Positions 43,079 through 51,893 of a stretch of DNA of 64,000 bases are shown here, piece by piece. Source of the DNA: an uncultured Caldilineaceae bacterium (lineage in GTDB: Bacteria; Chloroflexota; Anaerolineae; Caldilineales; Caldilineaceae); the NCBI GenBank assembly GCA_951812725.1, contig OX638330.1, forward strand, positions 5,559,405-5,623,404, read 5' to 3'. Position numbers and translations under genes: made by a program. The first letter of the stretch is position 1, and each line of letters begins with the position of its first letter. The notes below the pieces were generated by a model, which saw nothing but the letters and a program-made list of their open reading frames with translations, had not been told where the DNA came from and searched no databases.

Positions 43079-45151
43079 TCAGGCGATAGCGATGCCTGAT
43101 TCGACTCGAGTGACTCCGTATGAAACCTGGCTTCTGCGCGCCATAACGCGTTCCAGGTGGTGGCGGTCGCGGCGATTGGCGTTTATTATCGCCGAGAATT
43201 CCATGATAGCTTCACGGTTATCGTCTTCCTGTGCATCGTGCAACAGAAACTGCATTGCCGACAGACTCTCTCGTAGCCGCGCGTACCGCAGTCGGATCAA
43301 CAATTTGAGCAGCGCACTTTGAACGGCCTCTTGTTCCCGCTCCGGCATCGATTGTATCTGTGCCGTCAACTGCGGCAGGACTGCGTGATAACTGGGACTG
43401 AGCGTCTCCTGAAAGGTGTTGATATCCCAGAGTTCGTCGCTGGCGATGAAACTGCGCAACGCACCGAAAATCTCCCTGTATTCGATCTGTTGGAAGTCTT
43501 TTCTGCTCAGGGGAGCGATTTCCAACTCCTGCGTTATCTCTGCCAGCCATATCAACAGGTCGGGCTCGTCGATCAGGAGAGCCAGCAGAAAGACCTCAAG
43601 TTTCGTCTCCGGCACTAAGGCTGCCAGGTCTGGCCCCGGTGACGGCGCAGTCCACCCATTGGCTATGCTGCTCGCAGCCGCACCAGGGTCGGCCGCCATC
43701 TCTTGCGGCTCGCTCTCTGACTGTGCCGGTGGTTCCATCTCCGCCGGGGCCTGTCCGCTCTGAGGCCGCGTAAACCGCCGCCGATGCCGGCCCTCCTGCG
43801 GTGGATGCCGCAGTTCGCGGGCGCTGGCCTTCACACGCTGCTCAATCGTCCGCTCTTCAATCCGGACGAGCCGGCTCAGCCGCTGAATATAGTGCTGGAG
43901 TTCTGCCTCATCTCCCAATTCGGCGATAAGCGGTGTCAGCTCGGCTACGGCCTCACCTTTGCCTCTGGCACTGTCCAGGTCGTACTGTTCGACAACAATC
44001 CCGAAATAGTAGTCGACGAGCGGCGTTGCTGTGTTGACCAGTTCCTGCCACGCGTCGGCGCTCTGGCGGATAATGTCATCCGGATCGCGGCCTTCCGGCA
44101 AAGTGGTGATGCGCAGGTTGGCGCTCAGACGGTGTTCCACATGCATGCGCCCCGTCGCACCGAGCACCGGTTTTGCTTTGCGTTTCAGGGCCTGCCGCGC
44201 CTGGTTCAGACCGCGCAGCGTGGCCTGTTGGCCGGCTGTGTCTGCGTCCAATGCCAGAATAAAGTTGTCGGTGAAGCGATGGAGTTGGCGCAGCTGCTCT
44301 TCGGTCAGGGCTGTGCCCAGGCAGGCCACGACATTCTCAAAGCCGTACTGATGGGCGGCGATCACGTCCATATAGCCTTCGACAATAACAACGCTGTCGG
44401 CCTGGCGGATGGCTCTGTAGGCCCGGTCCAACCCATAGACCACGTGTGACTTGTGAAAAAGAGCGGTTTCAGCCGTATTCAGATATTTGGGAACCGAGTC
44501 ATCCAACACCCGTCCGCCGAAACCGATCACCCGGCCCTGGCGATCATGGATGGGAACAATCAGGCGATTGCGAAAGGAATCATAAAAGGAGTCTCGTTCC
44601 AGGTTATGCTTGACCAGGTCGGCCCGGTGTAACGCGTCGGGAGAATACCCAGCCTCCACCAGGTGGTCGCGCAGCGCATCCCAGCTGTCCGGCCCAAAAC
44701 CAAGTTGGAACTGTGCCGCAACCTGAGCATCAATACCGCGTCTTCGCAGATAGTCGCGCGCCGGTTGGGCCTCCTGGTTGCGGTGAAGCTGATTCCTGAA
44801 AAAAAGCACCGCTCTTTCGTTCAGTTCGTATAGAAGATCTCGCTCCCGCGAATCGTCCTTGTCGGCCTCTTCGGGCAACTGCACACCCGTCTCCTGGGCC
44901 AGAAACTGCAAAGCCTCCCGGAACTCCATATTCTCCTTCTGCATCAGAAAAGAGAATATGTCGCCGCCTGTGCTGCACGCGCCAAAACACCGCCACGTGC
45001 CGGTGTCGGGAAAGACGACGAAGCTGGGTGTACGTTCCTGATGGAAGGGGCAACAGGCTTTGAACGAGCGGCCGGCGCGCTGCAGGGGCACATAACGGGA
45101 AATAAAGTCTACGGCATCGATCCGACCCTTAATTTCGTCCGTTACGCTCAT
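43079..45151 (-). CDS. dnaG: DNA primase
   Basis: DnaG makes RNA primers at the replication fork. The 690-residue protein has the N-terminal zinc ribbon (CCPFHQERTPSF, then WRCFGAC), the catalytic core with YGLDRAYRAIR and the TOPRIM motif VVIVEGYMDVIAAHQYG, and LALDADTAGQQAT for metal binding. A C-terminal helicase-interaction domain follows a Pro/Glu/Ala-rich linker. It is transcribed with sigA, a reduced macromolecular-synthesis operon without rpsU. Confidence 0.96.
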   Translation of the reverse strand: MSVTDEIKGRIDAVDFISRYVPLQRAGRSFKACCPFHQERTPSFVVFPDTGTWRCFGACSTGGDIFSFLMQKENMEFREALQFLAQETGVQLPEEADKDDSRERDLLYELNERAVLFFRNQLHRNQEAQPARDYLRRRGIDAQVAAQFQLGFGPDSWDALRDHLVEAGYSPDALHRADLVKHNLERDSFYDSFRNRLIVPIHDRQGRVIGFGGRVLDDSVPKYLNTAETALFHKSHVVYGLDRAYRAIRQADSVVIVEGYMDVIAAHQYGFENVVACLGTALTEEQLRQLHRFTDNFILALDADTAGQQATLRGLNQARQALKRKAKPVLGATGRMHVEHRLSANLRITTLPEGRDPDDIIRQSADAWQELVNTATPLVDYYFGIVVEQYDLDSARGKGEAVAELTPLIAELGDEAELQHYIQRLSRLVRIEERTIEQRVKASARELRHPPQEGRHRRRFTRPQSGQAPAEMEPPAQSESEPQEMAADPGAAASSIANGWTAPSPGPDLAALVPETKLEVFLLALLIDEPDLLIWLAEITQELEIAPLSRKDFQQIEYREIFGALRSFIASDELWDINTFQETLSPSYHAVLPQLTAQIQSMPEREQEAVQSALLKLLIRLRYARLRESLSAMQFLLHDAQEDDNREAIMEFSAIINANRRDRHHLERVMARRSQVSYGVTRVESGIAIA

Positions 45152-45200
45152 TTGCAGTGGTTGATATTTAGTGGCCAGCGGTCAATTTATCCTATTTTCA

Positions 45201-45229
45201 ATTATAGCTGTGCCCGATTCGAGTGTCAA
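45201..45229 (-). promoter_or_regulatory. Perfect consensus sigma-70 promoter of dnaG-sigA
   Basis: On the minus strand TTGACA (45229-45224), exactly 17 bases, TATAAT (45206-45201). Both boxes are perfect. The start should be near 45194, 43 bases before the dnaG ATG. Confidence 0.9.
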
Positions 45230-45309
45230 AGAAGGGGCATCAGGTCCATGACCGCCGACGCCCCTCGACCGCCACCCTTCACAGGCCGGGCGTGCCTGGC
45301 AACTGCTCC

Positions 45310-45744
45310 TCAGGATGACGGATCCTCTCCCTCAGGATGTGTGCCGTCCGATGCACTCCCGTTTCTCTGTATCAGCATGTAAGCCCGTTCTGCTTCGCGG
45401 AACAGATCGGTCAGTTTCATTGCGAGAAAAATATTTCCGCTCGACTGAATCTGGCCCCCGAAAAAGGCATCCTTCAGTTTGCGTTGGCCGCTCCAGACTT
45501 CATGCAGGAGATCGGCTGTCATTGTCAGCTCCAGGTCCGCTTTGCCCGGTCGCGCCCCAAAGAATATCTCCAGGGGAGGCTGGCGGCCATCCAACAGCAC
45601 CTCTGCATCAGGATCGGTCAGCCGCAGGCGAATGACAAGATTGCTGCTCGTGAACGTCTCAATTGCTCCGGGACGCTCCTTGACTTTGTCAAACACCCGC
45701 CGCAGAACGGTGTAAAGTTGCTCGGCATCAACATAAATGGACAT
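45310..45744 (-). CDS. SCP2 sterol-transfer-domain-like protein
   Basis: 144 residues. The pattern LEIFFGARPGKADLELTMTA, then LLHEVWSGQRKLKDAFFGGQ and IQSSGNIFLAMKLTDLF, matches the SCP2-like fold (a sheet with a lipid-binding tunnel) found alone or in larger bacterial proteins. It probably binds a lipid or acyl compound in the cytoplasm; no partner is evident. It has its own promoter and precedes dnaG on the same strand. Confidence 0.72.
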   Translation of the reverse strand: MSIYVDAEQLYTVLRRVFDKVKERPGAIETFTSSNLVIRLRLTDPDAEVLLDGRQPPLEIFFGARPGKADLELTMTADLLHEVWSGQRKLKDAFFGGQIQSSGNIFLAMKLTDLFREAERAYMLIQRNGSASDGTHPEGEDPSS

Positions 45745-45784
45745 AGCAGGTAAAATGGTATGATTGGCTTTGAGAGTAAAATGT

Positions 45785-45814
45785 AGTATAGATTCGCTGG
45801 TGAGAGTGTGTCAA
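45785..45814 (-). promoter_or_regulatory. Sigma-70 promoter of the SCP2-like gene
   Basis: On the minus strand TTGACA (45814-45809), 18 bases, TATACT (45790-45785). The start near 45778 leaves a leader of about 35 bases with no Shine-Dalgarno motif. Confidence 0.75.
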
Positions 45815-45908
45815 AGGAGAGCCCGGCGCGATTGCGTGTCAAACTATGGTCGTTTCCCCGTTATTGCCGTCTGCGTATAGCGAAAAGTGTGCATTTGCCT
45901 TTTCGTTG

Positions 45909-45914
45909 TATAAT
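45909..45914 (+). promoter_or_regulatory. -10 box of the bactofilin gene promoter
   Basis: A perfect TATAAT preceded by TTG. The -35 is not clear: TGTGCA at 45888-45893 has a 15-base spacer. The start would be near 45921, 90 bases before the gene. Confidence 0.45.
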
Positions 45915-46009
45915 AAGACGATACTGGGATCTCGCTGCCTGTTTTCCTCGAAGCACATCGAAACTGAATCCAGGCCTTAGGGGAGCTTGGCGAGAAAGGA
46001 GACGCAAAA

Positions 46010-47035
46010 ATGCCGCTTTTCAAACGTGGTAGGAAGCAGGACGAAGAAGATTTACAGTGGCTTTATCGGAATCTCCAGGATCTGGATGATGCTGAGACTT
46101 CCCGCGAAGGCGACGAAGAAGAAGCATCTGACGACAGCAATGGAGACGAAGTTGGTGTGGGGACTGAAATGGAATCACAGCCGGAGCCTGAATTGACCGA
46201 GCCGCCGACGCCAGAACCGGTACTGGGTGAGCCGGAGCCTGTATTGGACGAAACATCCCCGCCGGAGCCTACCTTGGGCGAAACACCTCCGCCTACTCTG
46301 CCGGAGTCGATTCCGGAGGAGCCGACCGCGTCCGAAACTCCACCTGTGGAGGTTCCAACGCCGGTTTCCAGGGAATCCCTGCTGGCGCAGGAAGACGTTA
46401 CGCCCAAGACGAATGAATCGTATGAGAGGAGAAGTAGACAGATGAGTGGGAACCGCCGAGAAAATGCGCCGTTCGCCAACCGAGGTCAACAACCGTCGCA
46501 GTCCCGCCCTCAGCGGCCGGAGTCGCCGCCCGCGGATGCAGCGACGACCGACACGATTGTGGGCCCTCAATCTTATTTCACCGGCACCTTCCGTTCAGAG
46601 AAGGATCTGCGCATCGAAGGAACGCTCGAAGGTGAAATCGACTGCCGCGGAACGGTGATCGTCGCCAAAGATGCGACTCTGTCGGCGACCGTGCGCGCCC
46701 GCAACATTGAGATCGCCGGGTCGGTCACGGGCGATGTTTTCATCGAGGAGCGGTTGCACTTGCGTTCTTCAGGTGAAATGCGGGGCCAGTCCCATGCCGC
46801 GTCGTTCATCGTCGAAGAGGGAGGCTATTTCGAAGGCGAAATGAAGATGGGTGCCACCGACCAGGAAGAGTGGCCGACAATCGGAAGCAGTTCACCTCCC
46901 GAAGGGCTAGGGCTTTCGGTCGAATCAACGCAGTGGACCGCGAAACGGTCTGAGGCCCGTCCCAACAGGCCCGGCGCCACCCCGATCGACACTGGACGGG
47001 AAGATACCGCAAGCGGTCGTCACCGGAACATTTAA
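46010..47035 (+). CDS. Bactofilin-domain cytoskeletal protein
   Basis: 341 residues. The bactofilin core (about residues 180-285) is a right-handed beta-helix of short repeats: DLRIEGTLEGEIDCRGTVIV, LSATVRARNIEIAGSVTGDV, LHLRSSGEMRGQ. Bactofilins polymerise without nucleotide into filaments that shape the cell or anchor envelope enzymes. Ahead of the core is a disordered Glu/Pro/Thr-rich arm with repeats such as EPVLGEPEPVLDE and EPTLGETPPP. No transmembrane segment. Ribosome site AGAAAGGAG lies about ten bases before the ATG. Confidence 0.88.
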   Translation: MPLFKRGRKQDEEDLQWLYRNLQDLDDAETSREGDEEEASDDSNGDEVGVGTEMESQPEPELTEPPTPEPVLGEPEPVLDETSPPEPTLGETPPPTLPESIPEEPTASETPPVEVPTPVSRESLLAQEDVTPKTNESYERRSRQMSGNRRENAPFANRGQQPSQSRPQRPESPPADAATTDTIVGPQSYFTGTFRSEKDLRIEGTLEGEIDCRGTVIVAKDATLSATVRARNIEIAGSVTGDVFIEERLHLRSSGEMRGQSHAASFIVEEGGYFEGEMKMGATDQEEWPTIGSSSPPEGLGLSVESTQWTAKRSEARPNRPGATPIDTGREDTASGRHRNI

Positions 47036-47047
47036 GGTTGTTCCGGT
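47022..47047 (+). other. Hairpin enclosing the bactofilin stop codon
   Basis: ACCGGAAC (47022-47029) and GTTCCGGT (47040-47047) form an 8-bp stem whose loop contains the TAA at 47033-47035. No U-tract follows. Confidence 0.5.
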
Positions 47048-47564
47048 TGGCGAACCATTCGACTGAATCCCATTAGGGGTATCGACATTCGACCGGAACC
47101 GCGGAAGCTTTGCCTGCGCGCATGGCACAGGATCCACAAGTAACTGGCGGTCCCGGCGCCTTTCTGAGAACAGCACTTGGGGTGAATCGGCTTTTTCAGC
47201 CCATTCACTTGCTATCTGGAAATGGATCATACGCTGTTCCAGCTGCACTCGTCTGAAATGCTGGCACATTCCTACCTGCCTCTGGACTACCCCTTCTTCA
47301 ACCCTGACGGATTAGCCGAACCGATATACTCCCCCCGACGGCCGGACGGCTTGACTCTATACGTTCCATCAACGCCGCCGACACATGCAGTGATCTGTAC
47401 CCTGCCCCCCGCCACCCCGGCAATTTGGACTGCTCTGTGTGCCCCCTTCGATGACTAAACGAGCCAGGTTCAACACGTCAAGCAAAATTCTGCCGTAGGT
47501 TCTTTCCTCTTAGCGGCCTTCAAAGCTCAGCCCAAAACATCGCCCTTTATCCATCGCCCCCTGT
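47048..47564. other. Gene-free stretch of about 520 bases
   Basis: Between convergent bactofilin and YprB-like genes. A 78-codon plus-strand frame at 47222-47458 has ordinary codons but its only upstream GGAA abuts the ATG and the product is Pro-rich without a recognisable fold, so I do not call it. No RNA gene seen. Confidence 0.4.
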
Positions 47565-48953
47565 TCACCCGCCGGCGTTCAGCTTTCGCTCCAAACGCGC
47601 CAGGCGATGGCGCAGTTCTGTCTGGGTCTGTGGCGAACGACTGTGCGGCGGGGCCTGTTTCTGCTCGTGCAGGGCCCACTGGGTCCACATGGCCGCTTGC
47701 GCCAGATCCCCCTTCTGCCATTCGCAGAACTTTGCCAGCTCCTCATAGGGACGGCTGTCTGTGGCGCCTCCTGGATCCCGCACCGTCGTCAGCCACTGCT
47801 GCCAGACTGCTGCCGCCTCTTCCCAACGGCGCTGTCGTTTGAGCAGACGGCCCAAACCGTCAAACGACTCCGCCAGGTCCGCGCGGTTGCTGAGTTGGTC
47901 CAACGCGGCCCGGAAAAGCGTTTCGGCGCGGTCCGGGCACTTCAGGTCCATCTGCAGCCGCGCCATGCTGAGCAGATCGAGCGGTTGCTGATGCTCTGGG
48001 CCCTCTGTAACCGGTTCGGCAAATGCGCTGCAGATCACTTCCGCCAGCGCGGCCATCGAGACAATGTCTTCCCTGTTGTGGTAGAAGACGCGTTGCATCA
48101 TACGGCCGTCACCGTCGCGCAAATAGTCGGCGTACAACTGCGGGATGACGCTGCCGGGCACGTCGTCCTCTGCGCGGGAAAAGCCGAGGACCCTTCGCTC
48201 CAGATTGCTGAGAGCGCAACTACCCAGGCGTTTGCGCCACAACCTGCGCGCCGGGTGCAAGAGGTCTAGGTGCGGCGCGCCGTCGTCCAGCGTTGGCGGC
48301 CTGCCGACATTCGCGGGCAGAAAGCTGCCGGCATAGCGGTATCGCCCGCGCAGGAGAGGTGCGTCAAAGGATCGACCATTGAAGGTCACCAGGCTGTGAC
48401 AGCCGTGCAAAAGCTCCGCAAGCGCTGTCAGCAACGCTGGCTCTTCGCCCGGATGGCGCATGAAAAACTGGCGTACAACAAATGCCAGACTGTCCGCCCT
48501 GCCGTCCGCATTTCCGTCTTGCGGCTCAAATGTGCCAACCCCGACCATAAAGGCGTAGATGCCGGCGCCGCCGCCCAGACCGGTGCTCTCGATGTCCAAA
48601 AATGCCGACCTGCGGAAATCGGGGCAACGCTCCAGTTGGTAAGCGGGGTAAAGCGGTGCCAGAATCGACGGATCGCGTTCCAGCAGGTTGCCGACCGCAA
48701 ACTGCTCGCGCACCGACTGTCCTTGGCTCTGCTCTTTTCCGAATGGAACGCAGTGCCGCGTAACCAGATAACAAAGACCGGCGCTGTTTTCGACAATTTC
48801 GCCGGTCTCCAGCGCTTCGATTGCAGCAGGTTCAGCCTCCCAATCAGACGCCTCCGCCGGCTGTTCCGGTGTGCTCGTTCCCGTCGGTTCAGAAGCTGCC
48901 CGCTGATTGCGTAAACCCTGCAGGCGGCGCATTCGTTCAAGCGTGGAGGACAT
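47565..48953 (-). CDS. YprB-like ribonuclease-H-fold exonuclease with helical-repeat C-terminus
   Basis: About 462 residues. The nuclease domain (about 100-300) has FLDIESTGLGGGAGIYAFMVG with the Asp-x-Glu pair of DEDD exonucleases, HSLVTFNGRSFDAPLL as the second motif, and a third near YHNREDIVSMAALAEVI. The last 150 residues form TPR-like helical hairpins (LLSMARLQMDLKCPDRAETL, LAESFDGLGRLLKRQRRWEE). YprB relatives are poorly characterised, probably structure-specific DNA or RNA nucleases. It is divergent from recJ, which also hints at nucleic-acid repair or turnover. Start: ATG 48953. Confidence 0.82.
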   Translation of the reverse strand: MSSTLERMRRLQGLRNQRAASEPTGTSTPEQPAEASDWEAEPAAIEALETGEIVENSAGLCYLVTRHCVPFGKEQSQGQSVREQFAVGNLLERDPSILAPLYPAYQLERCPDFRRSAFLDIESTGLGGGAGIYAFMVGVGTFEPQDGNADGRADSLAFVVRQFFMRHPGEEPALLTALAELLHGCHSLVTFNGRSFDAPLLRGRYRYAGSFLPANVGRPPTLDDGAPHLDLLHPARRLWRKRLGSCALSNLERRVLGFSRAEDDVPGSVIPQLYADYLRDGDGRMMQRVFYHNREDIVSMAALAEVICSAFAEPVTEGPEHQQPLDLLSMARLQMDLKCPDRAETLFRAALDQLSNRADLAESFDGLGRLLKRQRRWEEAAAVWQQWLTTVRDPGGATDSRPYEELAKFCEWQKGDLAQAAMWTQWALHEQKQAPPHSRSPQTQTELRHRLARLERKLNAGG

Positions 48954-49035
48954 CAGCAAAACTTTGAAGGATTTTGGGTTCGGATTGAAGTCCTATTGTA
49001 GCCCAGAGGGATCAGGGCGGGAAATCTTCCATTTT

Positions 49036-49065
49036 TTGCGCCCCTTCCCTGCTCTCGACTATAAT
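49036..49065 (+). promoter_or_regulatory. Sigma-70 promoter of recJ
   Basis: TTGCGC (49036-49041), 18 bases, TATAAT (49060-49065). The -10 is perfect. The start near 49072 leaves a 40-base leader. Confidence 0.7.
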
Positions 49066-49111
49066 TGGGCTCTGTGCGTAGTTTCAATCCCCTCCTGCTG
49101 GAGAATCCGCT

Positions 49112-50851
49112 TTGTCGGCGACTGATAAACATTGGAACTTCTATCCGCCTGCGCCGGAAAGCTTCCTGAAAAGTAGCCATGAACATCCGGTACTGCTGCA
49201 GGTGTTATTCAATCGCGGTCTGCGTGACGGGCAATCTTTGGCGTCGTTCCTGCAAGCTGAGGATGCCGTCCAGGAAAATCCTTTCCGCCTGACCGATATG
49301 CATACCGCTGTCTCGCGCATAGTGCGGGCCATCGAAGCGCGCGAAATCATCTGCGTCTACGGAGACTTCGACGCCGACGGTGTCACTGCCACCGTCCTCA
49401 TGACGACGGCCTTGCAACGTGCCGGCGCCCTGGTCGGCGCGTATATCCCCAACCGCGTGGATGAGGGCTACGGCCTCAATGTGGAGGCCCTTCGGTCTAT
49501 CGCGGGCAAGGGGGCCAAGCTGCTGGTGACGGTTGACTGTGGCATCCGCAGTGTCATGGAAGTGGCCGAAGCCGCCGAGCTGGGAATGGAGGTCGTTCTC
49601 ACCGACCATCACACAATCGGCCCCGACCTGCCCCCGGCGCTGGCAGTGGTCAATCCGCGACGCGATGCCCGCACAGGAAAATTTCAACACCTGGCCGGTG
49701 TTGGCGTTGCCTACAGGTTGGCCCAAGCCGTCCTTCGGGTCGTCTCTCAACAATCCTGGAGCCGGCTCTCAGTCGAAGAAGCCGCCGCAGAGGAGCAGTC
49801 ACTTCTCGACCTGGTTGCCATCGGTACCGTAGCCGACCTGATGCCCTTGCAGGGTGAGAACCGCTCGTTAGTGCGGCGCGGGCTGTCAGAACTGCGCCGA
49901 GGCAAACGGGTGGGGCTGTACGCCCTTATGGAGATGGCGTCCGTTTCTCTGGACGGGATCGACAGCACTGCTATCAGCTTCCGAATCGCGCCGCGCATCA
50001 ACGCCGCCGGTCGCCTGGCCAGCGCCAAGATGGCCTATGATCTTTTGCGCTCCGATGAATATGGGACCGCCTATGATATGGCCGTGGATCTGGAACGTCT
50101 CAACCAGCGGCGCCAGGCACTGACGACCGAAGCCAATGCGATAGCTGCAAGGGAGTTGTCCGGCCTGGATCCAGCTGCCGCGCCAATTCTAATCGTCGCC
50201 AGCGATGAATTTCAATCCGGGATCGTGGGGCTGGCCGCGGGCAAACTGAGCGAGCAGTTCTACCGCCCGGCTGTCGTTCTCGAGAAGGGAGAGGAGGTCT
50301 GCCGCGGCAGTGCCCGCAGCATCGCCGAATTCGACATTATTGCCGCTCTGGACCAGGTCAGCCCTCTGCTGGAGCGTCACGGCGGGCACAGCCGAGCAGC
50401 TGGCTTTACTGTGCGCACCGAGCAGTTGCCCGAGTTGCGGGAAGCGCTGGCAGCGATCGCCGCGCACGAACTCGGCCCTCTGGAAAATCTGCGGCCGACC
50501 CTGTATATCGACGGCGAGCTGACGGTCGATCAGATCGACTGGGCGTTGCAAGGACAACTTGCCCGCATGGAGCCGGTCGGCCAAAGGAACGAACCTGCTC
50601 TCTTTCTGTGCCGTCAATGTCGCGTGCGCAGCATGCGCCAGGTGGGCAGCGGCAAACATCTGAAAATGGTGATCGACGGCCACGACCATTCCCCGGTTCT
50701 CGACGCTATCGGCTTCGGCCTGGGTAGCCGGGCTGCCGACCTGCAAGTGGGCGGTCTGATCGAAATCGTTTTTCATCTTGAAGTCAACGAATGGCAGGGT
50801 CGACGCTCTCTGCAACTCAATTTGCAGGATCTGCGGAGCAGCGCAAACTGA
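49112..50851 (+). CDS. recJ: Single-stranded-DNA-specific exonuclease RecJ
   Basis: RecJ degrades single-stranded DNA 5' to 3' in recombination and mismatch repair. Start TTG 49112 has GGAG eight bases upstream. The DHH motifs are in order: VYGDFDADGVTATVLM, VTVDCGIRS, LTDHHTIGPDLPPALAVVNP, and DHHA1 motif HGGHSRAAGFTV. The C-terminal OB-fold follows. At 579 residues it matches the compact bacterial RecJ. The three DHH-family genes in this window (nrnA-like, recJ and the one at 63.1 kb) are distinct. Confidence 0.95.
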   Translation: MSATDKHWNFYPPAPESFLKSSHEHPVLLQVLFNRGLRDGQSLASFLQAEDAVQENPFRLTDMHTAVSRIVRAIEAREIICVYGDFDADGVTATVLMTTALQRAGALVGAYIPNRVDEGYGLNVEALRSIAGKGAKLLVTVDCGIRSVMEVAEAAELGMEVVLTDHHTIGPDLPPALAVVNPRRDARTGKFQHLAGVGVAYRLAQAVLRVVSQQSWSRLSVEEAAAEEQSLLDLVAIGTVADLMPLQGENRSLVRRGLSELRRGKRVGLYALMEMASVSLDGIDSTAISFRIAPRINAAGRLASAKMAYDLLRSDEYGTAYDMAVDLERLNQRRQALTTEANAIAARELSGLDPAAAPILIVASDEFQSGIVGLAAGKLSEQFYRPAVVLEKGEEVCRGSARSIAEFDIIAALDQVSPLLERHGGHSRAAGFTVRTEQLPELREALAAIAAHELGPLENLRPTLYIDGELTVDQIDWALQGQLARMEPVGQRNEPALFLCRQCRVRSMRQVGSGKHLKMVIDGHDHSPVLDAIGFGLGSRAADLQVGGLIEIVFHLEVNEWQGRRSLQLNLQDLRSSAN

Positions 50852-50901
50852 GTACCCGTTGAGCACCACTTGAGCGGCGTTGTCTGCGGCCGCCCCGCCT
50901 G

Positions 50902-50922
50902 CGTCAGAGAACGCCTCTGACG
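50902..50922 (+). terminator. Hairpin after recJ without U-tract
   Basis: CGTCAGAG and CTCTGACG form an 8-bp perfect stem with a five-base loop, 50 bases after the recJ stop and 30 before the next ATG. No U-tract follows. Confidence 0.5.
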
Positions 50923-50951
50923 AACAGATGAAAGGATCGTAGAGTTCACTC

Positions 50952-51764
50952 ATGGTACAGAAAGCAAATCTGAAAGAGGTACGCGCCGTTCTGCTGGATA
51001 TGGACGGCGTTGTTTATGTGGGAGAGGAGCCCTTGCCCGGCGTTCAGGAACTGCTGGACTATCTGCAGGCGACCGATCGAAATTGGCTGTTCGTAACTAA
51101 CAATTCGTCGCGCACGCCGGTTCAGTTCGTCGAGAAAATCGCCCGTATGGGTATCGGCGCCGACGAGGAGCACATTCTCAGCAGCGCACTGGCGACCGCC
51201 AGTTGGCTGGCGGAGCAGTATCCGGATGGCGTACGCGCCTTCATGATCGGCCAGGACGGCCTGCGCTGGGCACTGGAACGGGAAGGTATTACCCTTGTCG
51301 AAGACGCGCAAGTGGCCGATGTGGTCGTTTCCGGCATCGATTTCAGTGTGCGCTACGAACGCCTGGCTGATGCCACCCTGGCCGTGCGCGCCGGCGCCCG
51401 CTTCGTTGGCACCAACAGCGATACCTCCTTTCCCAGCGAACGGGGCCAGATCCCCGGCACCGGCGCGCTGCTGGCCCTGCTGGAGGCAGCCACTGGCGTC
51501 ACGCCGACCGTGATCGGCAAACCAAACGCCGGCATGTTCCAGCAGGCAATGCACAAATTGGGCACAACCGCGGCCTCCACGCTTATGGTCGGAGACCGCT
51601 ACGAAACCGACATCGCCGGCGCCATCGAGTTGGGTATGCCCACCGCCGCAGTGTTGACCGGTATCACGACTGAAGAGGAATTTCGTACAATCACACCCAG
51701 GCCAGACCTGATTCTGCCCGGGCTGCCCGAGCTTCTCGACGCCTTTCGCCAGGCCGACAGTTGA
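50952..51764 (+). CDS. HAD-IIA family sugar/glycolate phosphatase (NagD/PGP-like)
   Basis: 270 residues with HAD motif I LLDMDGVVYVGEEPLPG, motif II LFVTNNSSRTP, motif III lysine in VIGKPNAGMFQ and motif IV LMVGDRYETDIAGA. The capping insert between II and III is of the C2A type, as in NagD and phosphoglycolate/PNP phosphatases. The substrate is probably a small phosphorylated metabolite. It follows recJ by 100 bases with a hairpin between. Confidence 0.9.
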   Translation: MVQKANLKEVRAVLLDMDGVVYVGEEPLPGVQELLDYLQATDRNWLFVTNNSSRTPVQFVEKIARMGIGADEEHILSSALATASWLAEQYPDGVRAFMIGQDGLRWALEREGITLVEDAQVADVVVSGIDFSVRYERLADATLAVRAGARFVGTNSDTSFPSERGQIPGTGALLALLEAATGVTPTVIGKPNAGMFQQAMHKLGTTAASTLMVGDRYETDIAGAIELGMPTAAVLTGITTEEEFRTITPRPDLILPGLPELLDAFRQADS

Positions 51765-51856
51765 ACGCTGCCTGCGCGTCGGCCCAGCTGGTCACTCGTC
51801 ACCACCGCGAGGGCGCGCGCCGGCATCAGCGTGATAGGGCGCGATCGGGGCACTTT

Positions 51857-51886
51857 TTGACGGCAACTGATTAGCTGCGCTACAAT
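51857..51886 (+). promoter_or_regulatory. Sigma-70 promoter of rlmN (apparently leaderless)
   Basis: TTGACG (51857-51862), 18 bases, TACAAT (51881-51886), 5 of 6 in each box. The expected start, six to eight bases after the -10, falls on or next to the ATG at 51894. Confidence 0.75.
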
Positions 51887-51893
51887 TGTAAAG

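Noticed and set aside
47222..47458. 78-codon plus-strand frame after the bactofilin gene
   Set aside because: Its GGAA abuts the ATG, leaving no spacing; Pro-rich product without recognisable fold. Possible but not supportable.
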